From the NCBI GenBank assembly GCA_020740775.1, contig JAHEWK010000001.1:6882001-6946000 (forward strand): a stretch of 64,000 nt of DNA, written 5' to 3'. The stretch comes from Ilyonectria destructans (Eukaryota; Ascomycota; Sordariomycetes; Hypocreales; Nectriaceae). The position numbers and the translations under genes are program-made. Positions within the stretch are counted from its first letter, which is position 1, and each line of letters begins with the position of its first letter. The notes beneath the pieces are model-generated. The model was not told the origin of the DNA, ran no database searches, and saw only the letters and a list, made by a program, of their open reading frames with translations. Below, piece after piece: positions 52,341-64,000 of the stretch.

Positions 52341-54348
52341 GGTCATAAAATGCCCGTGACTGAGAGAGTGAGGATCTGAAAGGCTTGGTAATCGTGGAAT
52401 TGACTCGGAAAGGGGGTTAGCCTTCAGAAAGAGAACTCTTTACAAGTTCATTAAATATGTGGTCTATTAGGGAGGTTGTAGATCATTTACACGGCCGGGG
52501 CTTTGAAGAGGCACGGGTCGGCCCGCCCCCAGGATGCGCCGATGCCGATACACCGAGAAGATCGACGCGGGGTACTACGTGGTATAACAGGGGAACTTGG
52601 ATGAGCTATTTTTTCTCGTGCCGATTTGCCGCATTGATCGGAGACTCGCGTTTCTCGCGGTTCCGGGCCACCGTTAAAGGTTGCCTGTCAAATACCAGAG
52701 AGTCCTGACTCAAGCAATAAACATGTTCTGTTGGCTCTAATCCGTATCCATAGTTTCGGAACTCGGTGTGTCGGGTTTCCGACAATGAAGCCTCCGAGAC
52801 CGAAAGTAGACGAGCGGATGTACAGTGGTACCGATTTCCATCGACTGCTACCAGAAAGGTTACCGTCGACAACAGCCGAACAGCGGAATTCTAGATGACA
52901 CATAGAGTGCAAAGTGTGCTCATCAGAAAACTCGTGTTGATACTTTACGAACAATTAATCTCATGACCCGAGCAGTCGTGTTCCGTAAATAATATTAGAT
53001 TAAATGATTACAGAAGATTTTCAATAGAGACAATGAAATGCTCGGATTACACATCCGCCCAGTGACCGAGACCGTGTCTGGCAGCATTCTGCTCATCCTC
53101 TCGATCAATAGCACGCCATCCCGCGACAGAAGAGACTTTGAGAGCAGTGTGTTAAGAGAAAAGGGGGATTGAGATTGTGAAAGGTCGAGGCATAGTAAAC
53201 CTGTGTCGAGCACAGCTCGGGCTGCTACATGGTATCCACCTTCCAGCCACCAGCAGATCAGACCTTCTGAGTCATACAATCTCAATAGAGGGGGTGTCTG
53301 TAATCCTTCATCGTTCGAGTCAGTGGTCATGAGGTACGTTTATGGATGTTTTACGGGGCAATACACATGATCCATGACATTGTGGCTGGTACACGACACG
53401 TCATCTCATACTTGCACCTACAGTTCACAACCAGTTTATCTCAAACTCTAATAACGTTCGTCCTCTTCAAGGGTTGAAATCTTGGCGTAGTCCAGACCCG
53501 TTATCGACTTTGCGGTACATCTGCTACGTTAGGTTAGTGCAGGGATGATTGAGGGGGTCATACCTGGCTAGTCTTATTCTAGAAACATAATCCGCCAAGA
53601 TGAGATGTTCGTATCTAGATGATCTAGATGGGCTCACCCAATAATACTTCGGCGAGTCCCTGTTAGCCCAAGGACGGCGCTAGGGTTAACCCCGAGCGCG
53701 AAGCTGATGAATAAAAAAGGTTGATTTGTCATTTCGGACTTGAATGCCACACAGGGACGATCAATATATCTAAGTATACGATGATATGCCTTTAAACATG
53801 TGAATGACCTAAAACAAAATGCATACCGGATGAGATAGACCGTGCAAAAGAAATATGGAAGGTTTATTTATCTCCAGGAGTGTCTCTTTCCCTTTGACTT
53901 GTAGGCTGGCACCAAGTGAAATGGTCACAAACTCCTTGTGTGTGATGGCTATTTGTGTCTATTTCGTTATTCTGGACTGTGGGATAACGGCTTGCCGCAA
54001 CCACAGCGATAATGAAAACCTGATGGAAAGCTTAGCGTTGTATTAGCTTTGCTACTATTGGACTGCGTTATCTTTCCCCCTCCCTGGTGATGATGGAGCG
54101 ATGAATTGGCGACGTCGGTAATTCCTCCCCGCGTTTGCAAACCAGGTGCCGAGTATGGTCGCGGGAGAATTTCCGCCTTTGGCCTAGTTCTATCGGGTGC
54201 CGGGGCGTTTGGTACGGCACATTCAACTTATGAGGTTATATAGAGTATAGTAGTTGTCAATGCTCTCAATGGTAGTCCAAGTTTTCCACAACCGTTTCCT
54301 TTCAGCTACAAAAATTATTTGCACTGGTCTATCTATCGGCACTACATC
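52341..54348. other. 2 kb divergent intergenic region
   Basis: Separates the dioxygenase and amidohydrolase starts. A minus-strand frame of 111 codons at 52995-53330 resembles nothing known. No other feature was recognised. Confidence 0.4.
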
Positions 54349-56045
54349 ATGTCTAACCCTCCGAATTCGATGAGTCCTAACAACGCCGTCGCCTATATCA
54401 ACGCTCGCGTATATACGGTGAACCAGGCTGCTCCATGGGCGGAAGCGTTTATCGTAACCCCGGACGGCAAGTTCGGGGTTATTGGTACCACGTCGGATGT
54501 TCTTGCGATGTCCAAGGCAGCCGGTACGGTGGTGCGGGACATGGATAATGCGTTCATTATGCCCGGCATACATGATGCCCATGTGCATACCCTTCACTCT
54601 GGCGCAGAAATGTTGAATTGGGCCAAGATAGAGCCCGACACTTCCAAAGCTAACGCGGCAAAAAGGCTACAACACTCTACGTGCGTTTGCCAATTCAGTC
54701 ACGCGTATCAGGATTGGATCGTTGGCGCTGTTATGGCGCTCGAAGATTACGATCGCAGTTACTTCGATGGAGATTATCCTGAGACTCCGGTTCTGCTTTA
54801 TTCGCATGCTCTTCAGTGTCGGTATGCCAATACGGCTGCACTCCAACGCGCCGGATACGACATACAGAACGAACCAGAGCCTCAGTTCGGCACCTTACCT
54901 CGCAGGCCTGACGGAAGCCTCACAGGCGAGCTGATCGGTCAGGTAGCCAACCGTGCATCCGCCGCGGTACCTACGCCTCCTATAACGCATATCAAACGCA
55001 TGTTGCAACGCGCAATAACCGAACTTCACCGTAATGGAGTAACTTCTTGCCAGGAAGCTTCCGCGAACGAGGTTATGCTCCAAGCTCTCAGTGGGCTCGG
55101 TGGCGACGGGCAATTGAGGATGCAGTTTGCGACACATATCTTATACAAGAATGCATGGCTATCAGGAGAAATCATATCCCCACCGGATCGATTAATCCTA
55201 GACTCCGAGCGGTATCGAACGAAACATACCGATACGAGGTTTGTTAAGTTTATGATGGATGGTGCACCTGTGCCACCCTTGTTCACGCACTCTGGGGTCG
55301 ACAAGGACGGAAAACCGGATGAATCAAAGATTCTCTTGCCAGATATAGACGATATCCTTGAGAAATTTGATGCTAGAGGTTTGACTTGCAAGATTCATGC
55401 GATGGGAGAAGGAGGTGCTATGGCTGCGCTGAATGCGTTCGAGAAGGTTCGGCGCAAAAATCCCAACGGGCCTCCACATGAAATCGCTCATTGCACCAAT
55501 ATTTTACCTGGTGAGATGATCTTATTCATTATACGGCTATGGCGTTGCTAATATTTCATAAGAGGATTTTACCCGTTTTAACAGACTGAACATCACAGCT
55601 GAAATGTCTCCCGCTGGCTTTTTTGATACTGATAAACTCGGCCGAGAGTTTGCATTGTTCAATTGGAACTTCGAGAGAATGGTGGATGCGGGAAATCATG
55701 TTACAATCGGAAGTGACTGGGCATATGGCTTACCTTTACCGATGTTGCCTTCTGTGGCAGTAGTTGCCAGAAAGGTCGGTATTGAAAAGACATTGGAGAT
55801 GATCACTCTAGCGGGTGCAAAGGCGACTAATAGGGAAAAGGTATGCTCAACCCGAACCGGGAACTTACGCTCGAGACTGACTCACCGTGCTCTAGGAGGC
55901 CGGGTCTATTGAGACTGGCAAAGTGGCTAGTTTTATTCAGGTGAACAGAGATCTGACGAAAGGTGATTTTGAAAATGCCAAGGTTCTCAGAACCTGGTTC
56001 GAGGGCGAGTTGGTGTACGACGGAACTATAAGCTCCAGCGCATAG
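54349..56045 (+). CDS. YtcJ-type metal-dependent amidohydrolase
   Basis: Three exons, 54349-55510, 55563-55840 and 55896-56045, give 529 aa. Introns are 52 nt (GTGAGA) and 55 nt (GTATGC). The N-terminal beta part (AYINARVYTVNQAAPWAEAFIV) leads to the metal motif HDAHVH at residues 75-80. Later metal or active-site marks are KIHAMGEGG, HCTN and the aspartate of GSDWAYG. The C-terminus returns to the small beta domain (GKVASFIQVNRDL). Members of this branch hydrolyse C-N bonds in amides, carbamates, formamides or cyclic ureas using zinc or a similar metal. It stands next to an ATC-hydrolase-like locus, which also acts on a C-N bond in a small ring. No signal peptide. Confidence 0.92.
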
Positions 56046-56918
56046 ACTCACTGACTGGGCTCCTGGTAAGGTCAATGGAGAAGGTAGATGCGTTGCGGAG
56101 GAATAGTTGCGGAATATTTGTCCAAGATTTCAACGTTACTTAAATATGCGCCTTGCTAGCATGGGTGTTGAATCTTAACATCTAGTACGGACTGCCTTAC
56201 TTTCAATGGCTCCAAGATTTAACTTGTTAGTACTGTTCGCCGGAGAACAGCATTCACCTGTTACACAGAACTCTTCTCAGCCTTCGATCTACCGAGGGTC
56301 TGGAAGCTCCTACATCAGGGGACAACAAAAATACTTGCCCAGCGACGCGTCTGCATTTACTCATATGGAGTGGTATCGTGTCTGGAAGCGTGATTGTGTA
56401 TGTGTGATCAATGCGGAATAGTGCGGTGCCCAATATTAACAGAGTGAGTGCACGTAAGGTTGCAGATAGGAGGTTTGATTCGCATCGAAGTCTGGTGTGA
56501 AATTGTTTGTGCCTCTCCGTTAGTTGCCGATGGTGAGATTTGTCTGGTCGTATGCCATTTCACATTCGGGCTGTAAGCGACTTTTTGCGACCGCAGTAGT
56601 GCAGTGCGCATTCCCTTTTGCCTCGGCCCATAATACGGCATGCTGCACGGTATAGAGCTCGTTTGTATTGCCTAATACCTTGCGGCCATTAGATAATTGC
56701 TCAGCGGTATGCCCTAATCTCCTGACTGTAGTCTCCGGTAGAATGCTACGGTTGTCTGATACCTCACTCGGTCTGTCCGAAAGGTCTTCTAAGGAGTGGA
56801 ATTGCGATCTATGAGAGCGGTAGGAAGGAGGAATCCGAAGCTGTGATTTGTATTGATGTCTGATCTTCTAGGCTACGCAGGCCTCGTAAGCTGCTTTTTA
56901 TACTTCCTCACCGTCACA
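56046..56918. other. Convergent intergenic spacer
   Basis: Lies between the 3' ends of the amidohydrolase and the ATC-hydrolase-like locus. Frames under 80 codons only; no feature recognised. Confidence 0.45.
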
Positions 56919-57950
56919 CTAAGTACGATTGTCCTTCGCGGTCTCCTTCAACCGGTAGCGGAAGTCGCATCGCTTTGCTCCCATCATCATTGTTTCGGTA
57001 CGAAAGAGCTCGAGATCCGGCCCGATAGCCCTGACCATGGGATAATCCGCTTCGCAAAAAATAATGGCCCCCAGTTCCGGCTCTCCAATCTTCTTGAAGA
57101 GCTCTGCATAGCGGCAGCGGTTAACGATGGGATCATATGCCTGAGGTGTATCCTTTTCAACTGTATATTGGATTGTCTTTCCGCCATCGGCGAACGCCGA
57201 GTACGCCGTAGCCATCTTCTGTACGGAATTGCCATTGTTGTGTGCGGCAATAAATTTACCATACGCCGTGGAATAGGTATCAATTCCTTTCCGGATGACA
57301 TCCCTAGCGCGCTGAGTTCCGAACTCCTTCTGGAAAGCCTTGATCATTGGTACAACCAGCTCAACCTGAACCTCGGCTGATTCGATCCGAGAAATCTTTC
57401 TCTGTAGCGAGATCTCGGTCCCGGCTATCTCCTCTGCCAAGTGGAGAGGCTAGCCACCCAGGCTATCTCGGGCGACCCTGTCTGCATTTTCCGTCCCAAA
57501 GGCTTGCCGAAGAGCTCTCATTAGATGGGAAAGAAGTTCAGCTTGAGCTCTCATCTTGTCGCTTTTGAGGTTTCTCGAGGCAGCCTCTGCGGAGGGAGCC
57601 CCTGGCTCCATTTCGTAAGGAACTCCATCAATTCCATCAGGGTGATGCAGGCTGGAATCGCTCCTCAACCTTCTCGATCCTTGGAAGAATCTAGAATCTG
57701 AGAGACGATAGAGTTGCGAAGCCAGCTGGTGTCTTAGAGACTGGGGTCGTGGTACGCCGTTTTGGGACCAAGGCCTGTGCAGCTTTGAGTAAAATCGCAG
57801 ACAGTTGGCATGTGGAAGGAGTGCCTTGGAGATCAGAGGCTGAATTCGTTGCATGATGTCAGACGGAGATATGGGCCGTAGCGGTATTGCGATACATGAT
57901 AGGCGAGTTATAAGGTTCTTGAGGCTGTAAATACGAGCGTCGGTGTACAA
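56919..57950 (-). pseudogene. ATC-hydrolase-like locus with partial domain repeat and in-frame TAG
   Basis: Two open stretches lie in the same minus-strand frame, 57950-57450 and 57449-56919, split only by a TAG at 57450-57452. The second half contains a whole L-2-amino-thiazoline-4-carboxylate hydrolase (ATC_hydrolase) domain: VVPMIKAFQKEFGTQRARDV, RCRYAELFKKIGEPELGAI, ADYP and a final MGAKRCDFRYRL. It has no good ATG of its own before the domain. The first half starts with an arginine-rich, mitochondrial-presequence-like stretch and ends in a related copy of just the domain's front (LLSHLMRALRQAFGTENADR). Known relatives open the thiazoline ring on the way to cysteine. No GT-AG intron that removes the TAG keeps the frame. 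The locus may be a nonsense-mutated gene, a read-through gene, or a truncated copy beside an intact domain. Confidence 0.65.
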
Positions 57951-59767
57951 TGCCAGGTGTGAGTACTGCCAAAATCCAATAGTAGAATGGCTCTGTCCTG
58001 CCTTTTATCTTGCCATAGACTTACTTTGGAATTCTTTTTTCCAGCCAGTGTTATATAGACGATTACAAATTGCCGTGTGGGATGACCTGATCTCGCAAAC
58101 TGCACCGATGACGTATCACAAGTAATCGAAAATGGCACCTGGGCTTAGAGTTCGGCGTAGACAGAACTCCGAGAGGCCGCGTACTGTTTCTCCTGCATGG
58201 CTCCGCCGTGTTAGTATTCTAAACTTTCGGTGGTGCCTCACCGCAATGATTGACTCAACTCTAGAAGTGGGGCTCACAAACATATCCAAATGGCTAAGAT
58301 CGTCGGGGTAGAAATTGTCACTTAAGACGGTGCCAGTAAGGGGTCTGTATTCCATCGGGTGTGGACCCTGAATCTGATCAATGTGAACCACTCGGATGTC
58401 TCGGGCCCCTTTTTTCTTGGGATGGGATCTTGACTCCATTTCACCCCTGTCACTGAGGTCGAGTTATCTGTCGATCAGGGGAGTATACAAATCCGGCTAT
58501 TGTTCCGCTGTACGAGGAGTCGCTGATCTAAGAAACATTAGAGTTTCGTAGTGCAATATACGGAACGCGGAGCGCGAAGGGTGAAATGCGGAAGGCGAGG
58601 CCGAAGGAACCAGCAGGCGACCATACAGGGATCTTAGATGGTGATTTCATATCATTCCCCTATCCAAGAGCCGGGCTTAATGCCGATATTGCATTGAAAG
58701 GAGATACATTAATTGTTATGGGCAACTTTAACTAGTTATTCAGCATTATCTCTCAATCTAAGCGGCGTCCTCATGCGATCTGCAAAATGCAATCGGAACG
58801 TAATTCACTGAATCCCCAGGATGCTGACAAGTCTCTTAAGAGGTTTCAGGAAGTAACCTCTGCGATCTAATATATTGTATCATTTTCTTTGGCTAACTTG
58901 GAACAGTGCTCTCTTTAAATAGAACTTTCTTTCTCTCTCTCGTCTACCCCTATTTCTCCACCGGGACCCAGCATGCAACTGGATCATCGGCCAAGATGTC
59001 AGCAATTCCATCGGCATCGCCTCTGGCTGCGCCTCATCCCCCTGCCCTGAAATATTCGAATATCTCGATATCACTTTCGGTTGAAGCACTGGTAGTTCTG
59101 CGCGCTGGCAACCACTCGCCTAATGCTTCGGATCAGGCCGCATCAACAGCTTGTCCTTTGAACCAGCCTATCCCTAGAGCCTCAGGCTCTTCTACAGCTA
59201 AAAGATTGTAATCTACTCCGACTGCGGTCCGAATACCATGAAGTCTTTACCCTCATGAGCCAGCCTCCCGATAGTGATGACTGTCTGTCTCTCCACGGGA
59301 AAGAGTCAGGACTCAGCTTCTTGAGCCAACTACTTATATATTAATACAGGTTTTAACTTTTCCAAGTTGAAGAGCTTGATATTTGGTCATCGTGGTAGTA
59401 TTGGGTAAGAAATGCTTGAATTGTGGATAAAACTGTGTTTTCTTGACCTTGTACCGGCAACTTGCTCACCTTGAGGGAGCAGACAGAAGTTAGATTAGTA
59501 ATGAGAGAAGCTGAACCGATAACGCAACTGGAAGACTTTACCATTCTCTCGTCTAAAGTATTAAAGACGGGGCTTTGTAGATTAAGTTCTAATGGTTCCA
59601 ACCTTGGCGGGATCTAAATGTATAGCTTAGGATATTCTCAAACCCATCAAGGTCCATTGGATGTACCTAATGTTGGCATTGTTTAGGGCTGGGTTAGTTG
59701 TTCCGTTCTGTATCCTTTTCCTGGACCGATTGCAATACGTCTATCGCACTTCAAACCCAAGTTAACA
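57951..59767. other. 1.8 kb intergenic, one unassigned short frame
   Basis: A minus-strand frame of 107 codons at 58116-58439 begins with a basic stretch (MESRSHPKKKGARD) but resembles no known family. Nothing else was recognised. Confidence 0.35.
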
Positions 59768-62392
59768 ATGCTTCCCCCACAGTCACAGAGCGCAACAAGC
59801 ATAACTAGTCTTCAACACAAGTGTGCAAGAATGCCACCCGGTCCTACAATCACTCTTACGGCTGCCAATTCTGGCAAAACCCTCGCAGCGACGGCGTATC
59901 GTTTTCAAGGCGAGCAATACACTGCGGAAAGCGATTGGAATGACATGGAAATCAGGGATGATAAGCATAAGAATCTTCGTTTGTTCAAAAATCTCATCGA
60001 GAATGACCAAATCACCCATTCATTCAAGCACTTCCTCGGCTCAGAGCAGGTCACATCATGCAATCTGATCAACAACTGGCTTAGCGGGTCGCTACAACCG
60101 GAGGAATCGAAGGATTGGGCGAAAGAAGCCATCGCGTCAGAAACATTCAATCATCAGAATTTGTGGGACCTGCAACGCCTCTACTCCTTGTCTCCAAAGA
60201 CCTTTCCGACCTCGCACTATCAATTTCATCATCTTCTCTTGTTCCAAATCGAGTTTACGTACTATGTACTAACTCCGGAAGGCTCAAGTGACTGGCTACA
60301 GGTCCTTAGCAACCGCAGGAGAAATGCACAAAACTACGCCACAAGCCAGCTATTAGCTCATCGCCTGTTCTGCAACAAAACCCTCCCCAAGGACTCACCA
60401 CAGCGTTTCCCTCCTCTGCCAGGGATGCAAGATGTCTGTCCTTGGTTATCTGATAGTGCAGATAAAGACGAGCTTCCTGTATATCTCTGGGATACAGAGC
60501 TCAATGCTACCCTACAGGCATGCGAGCTCGACGAGAGACCTCAATACATCTGCATAAGTCATACTTGGGGACGGTGGAAGAGCGGGAGATCCATACGTCT
60601 GCAGAATGTCCCCTGGGATATCCCATGCAATAACATTTTCGACGTTGAAATGCTACCGAATCATCTCCATGACAGCGCCCGCGCAAACGGATACCGGTAC
60701 GTCTGGTTTGACTTGGTGTGTATACCCCAAGAGCGAGGGAATACCAAACTTGCCGAAGTTGCTCGGAGTGAAATTTCTAGGCAGGCTCTGATATTTCGGA
60801 ATGCCGCAATCTGCTTGTGCTGGTTGAATTATATAGATGACTGGAGCGCCGAGCGGGCCACGCTTGACTTTCTTAGCAGCTTCTTTTACAGCACGCAACT
60901 CTCGACGGGCAATACGACAGGGACAAACTTACATTCGGTCCCCGAGCGAATGCTGAAGAACGGTTGCAGCTTCTCCTCCATCCTGACCACGAACGGTTTC
61001 TGGAACACTCAACACTCAACAATCTATGCGACGGAGGGAAAACGCCCCTCGAGCCTGCAGAGAATGCCAATGAAAGTGCACAGGCCCGACATAATCCTGA
61101 GAGTAAAGGTTCCCAGGACGCGGGTCGACATCGCCAAGGCCTGCACTCCGCACTCAATTCTGCCCAAACCCGCTGGCGAGACCTTTGGGAGAGTCCTGGC
61201 TAGCGAATAGAGCGTCTAAGAGTGGAGAGTGTGGCTATGGATGAATACTAGCTACAGCAACGACAAGAAGAGTATGAGCGGACCCGTGCAAAATGGCAAG
61301 CCGCGGAGCGTCAGTGGCAGCCATCCGCCTGGTTCTCTCCTCTCTTCGTACGCTGCAAGAAGCATATCTACGTCCCGACATGGTGCTTTGCAACCAGAGC
61401 TGGGAGCCACTGATGGATAGTGCCGGCAGCACCTTCACGCTCGAGATGACATGGACCGTCTCGATCGTGACCCGGGAGTTGCTCAATAGACTGAGACACC
61501 AAAACGAAGGCATATACTCATGCAGTCTTGACACATTGCAGGACCGCAAACCGTACAACGCGGACACATCACGGCCCCTGGAAGAGGCCGAGGTTTTGAA
61601 GGATTCCCCGTTTAGTTTCGGCAATATGCCTCTGGGCGTCTCTCAGCTCTGCGCCCTTTGCGAGCCCATGGCCGCGGCTCACCAGGGCGGCCAGTCTCGC
61701 TTGCAGATCCTTGTACAAAGCAGCAGTCGGCAATGCACTAAAGACCGAGCATTGGCGGTCATGGCCGTCCTTGGCATCGCGCCTGGAAAGTTGCCGCCGA
61801 CACGACAGTGGAACAGGACCTGATCCTGGGAATGTTCCCTCTAGAGTTCGTCCGTATGGTAATGAAGGTAGTAGGTCCGACCTTCTTCCTGGCCAAGAAA
61901 GATTGTCAACTTGGCACCATGCTTCCTTTTGGGAGGTTTGACGCCGGGAGAAGCGTTGGCTTAGAGACGGTCTCTCTGCGCCATTTTGATGTCACCGATA
62001 AGGAATTCCATCCCTCGGTTCTTACCTGGACTTTAGGGACTTCGGGAAGTTTTACTGTTCGCAGGGCTGCTATACTTGTTTCAAATACTGGCTTCTCCCA
62101 TGGCGAATATCATTTCGAAGAGGCATGGTTCAGATATGAAGCGGGCATATATCATGCATCAGCACTAGGCATGATAGACTGGGTCGAAAGCTACGACAGG
62201 ACAAGGTTTCGGCTGTTTGCGGTCAACATTGGCCATAGCTGTGGCGTGATTCTTTTATGTCGAGATCTCGATTCTTATACATTGAAACTACGCCGAATCG
62301 GCTGCTATCGGTTGGTGTCAGTTGATGGATGGTTAGATGAGCGACCAATCGATTGGGTAGCTGGAGAGAGAGTGGATTGCGTAATTCTTTAA
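59768..62392 (+). pseudogene. HET-domain (heterokaryon incompatibility) gene, broken
   Basis: The first frame (59768-60895 or so) is intact and carries the HET core: PQYICISHTWGRW, NVPWDIP, LPNHLHDSARANGYRYVWFDLVCIPQ and an RNAAICLCWL segment. Homology then moves to a second frame near 60900, running through a charged linker with two in-frame TAG codons (61201-61203 and 61249-61251), each at a place where CAG would fit. It moves to a third frame near 61346, in a CT-rich run just before TLQEAYLRPDM, and to a fourth near 61783, before EQDLILGMFPLEF. Each shift looks like a single-base loss. HET proteins trigger a cell-death response when incompatible fungal hyphae fuse. This copy cannot make a full protein as written. 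The two TAGs fit C-to-T change at CA dinucleotides, as in repeat-induced point mutation. Confidence 0.8.
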
Positions 62393-64000
62393 TTGTTCAA
62401 CTGAACAATGCCCTTCGGATGCAGTTGAATTGCTGGGCTTGACAGGGGGATGTGGTACGTCAGGCACAGCAAAACCTCCGCCGTGTTAGGGTTTGAGGGA
62501 CTTTAGGGAATGCGGGTGCTGCCTTTAGTTATTCAGCGAGCATAAAAAAGTTAATAGCGGGTCATCTTTTTCTCTTTTATTTTAGCCTTTTCAACTAGAG
62601 GATGGATTGTTTGAGACAGCTTTGTCACGATAGATGATTTTGTCTTTTGGTCTAGGAAGGAAGAAAGCTAGATATTTATACCTAGGGATGTGACTGATCC
62701 AGATGCCCTTGATCCGATGAGGCCGTCACTAGCCGATGATCTAAGTTGGCGAGGGCGGACTAGGTTCAAAGGAAACCACGGTACGGATCCGGTCCCGTGC
62801 AAAGCTGACTTTTCCTATCAGGCTGTCTGACAAGCTTTACTCAATATCATCAGATAGATCAAAGCCATACAGTATTTTCAAACAATAGAGACAAACATCT
62901 AGTGCCGGCACCAGAAGAGACAGTAGCTGAACAAGAAGGTGGTTGGACACTGATCGGTGCGTTGACAATTGTGACATGCACAACTGGAATGCAGTAAATT
63001 CAAACATTAAGTTCCATCATCGATCTTATAACTTATAATACTTAATATTGCTATAAAGTGGTATAATAGGCGTTTTGCTTGCCATATTTAATTCCGTTAA
63101 GTCGTTATAATACCATATATACTAACAGATAAACTTAAAGATCGCTTTCTTCGTCAAGAGAGAGGGGAATCAATGCCTGTTAGCATCGAGGATATTCGAG
63201 CTGCTTTTGCAGACAACACTCCCGAGTCTCAGGCTCCTCTAGCTTGATCGGACGGAATTCTGACTGTCTACGTGGCACGCGTGCCATCTAGGGAAGCCGG
63301 AGATGTCAGCTGGAAGCATATGTCCGTAGATTGGGCTGTACCTTTGCCTTGCTGACCTTCTCGGTTGTCGACCTTCACTGGGGTAGTCTGGTACAACCTA
63401 TGCCTCGTTACGGCGACTAGGAAAGGGCCAACCGTTGAGGAAAGATTGTAGTCGCCATCTTCTGCCGTAGGTTAAATAGTCTGGCCTTGCCACTAGATAA
63501 TGAAGAATTAAGCCCAAAGATAAATCGAATTTCCTTCTCCAATTGAATGTGACGGGTAAAGAGGGTATCAAATTATGGTTCAAAGCTAGGAGCTTGGCCC
63601 TGATTGGCAAGTAGGAGATTTGTGACCCCTGGCTAGAGGGTGTTGATAAGAGAGATGTGACTTGGATCTTGCTTGTACCGAGGCCCAGGCCCTCAGTGAG
63701 CCCGTGACAATTGCCCTGGCCTACAACCAGATGGGTTCGTACAATTTTAGGCTGACTCGGATACTCGGCTCCTCCCCTGCTGGCCTCGCCCAATTGGGCC
63801 AGGAAATGAGGCGTGTAAGCTTACATGGGGTATATACAGTAAGTCCCCGACTGGATCGGAACTATTTAGCGACCTGCCCGATCTCGCCCAGCCACGGGCC
63901 GCCCAGGCCGCAGCCACGGCCCGCAGATCCTGCATACGCGGCGGCATATAATAACGTAATGGCTAGGTTCATGTAGGGAACTAGATTCTCCGGGGAGATA
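62393..64000. other. 1.6 kb right end, no supportable gene
   Basis: AT-rich around 63.0-63.13 kb. Short frames on both strands at 63398-63976 overlap each other and show no homology. A 24-codon frame at 63174 is too short to judge. The next gene may lie beyond the window. Confidence 0.4.

Noticed and set aside
53855..54046. 63-codon frame upstream of the amidohydrolase
   Set aside because: Hydrophobic stretches only, no signal-peptide logic and no homology.
57401..57456. A 56-nt GT-AG intron that would remove the TAG in the ATC-hydrolase-like locus
   Set aside because: Donor GTGGCT and acceptor CTACAG exist at a typical spacing, but the join moves to a frame that stops shortly after.

Overview
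The window reads as nuclear DNA of a filamentous ascomycete (Pezizomycotina). Most genes are split by short introns of 44-98 nt with GTRAGT-like donors, CTAAC/CTGAC branch points and YAG acceptors. The families are typical of such fungi: RTA1, Zn2Cys6 regulators, HET domain, Baeyer-Villiger monooxygenase, fungal sugar permeases and GH3/GH35/GH43 enzymes. I cannot name the species. Exon boundaries were placed by eye from splice signals, reading-frame phase and remembered family alignments. No search was run.

Layout. 1-8 kb: an ankyrin-repeat gene, a decayed short-chain reductase, a GNAT acetyltransferase and a DHA1-type MFS exporter. 7.9-13.4 kb: a 5.5 kb gene-poor stretch leading to a secreted protein of ten tandem six-cysteine repeats (13.4-15.0 kb). 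A degenerate composite tandem-repeat array follows (15.2-16.4 kb). 16.8-19.9 kb: an RTA1-like membrane protein and a Zn2Cys6 regulator. 20.7-36.7 kb: a carbohydrate/amine utilisation block with GH35 and GH3 in divergent orientation, an APC amine/amino-acid permease facing a haem-dependent N-demethylase-like (DUF3445) gene, and GH43 divergent from an MFS sugar permease. 39.2-45.0 kb: a secreted tannase-like hydrolase and a large P/Q-rich, CxxC-rich protein of unknown role.

45.1-58 kb: a run of seven small-molecule enzymes (SDR, Baeyer-Villiger monooxygenase, SnoaL/NTF2-like protein, ABM-like protein, 2OG-Fe(II) oxygenase, YtcJ-type amidohydrolase, ATC-hydrolase-like locus) with no synthase backbone. 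This looks more like an oxidative-hydrolytic degradation or tailoring set than a classical biosynthetic cluster. 59.8-62.4 kb holds a broken HET-domain gene. The last 1.6 kb has no supportable gene.

How the parts may work together (inference). The 20.7-36.7 kb block could release sugars from plant hemicellulose-type oligomers and import them, and separately import and demethylate an amine as a nitrogen source. The 45-58 kb block could oxidise a ketone to an ester (BVMO, SDR) and hydrolyse nitrogen- or sulfur-containing heterocycles (amidohydrolase, ATC hydrolase). At least three loci show decay (SDR at 3.3 kb, HET at 59.8 kb, ATC hydrolase at 57 kb), and a 240-bp duplication carries mostly transition differences, as expected of an accessory region exposed to repeat-induced point mutation.
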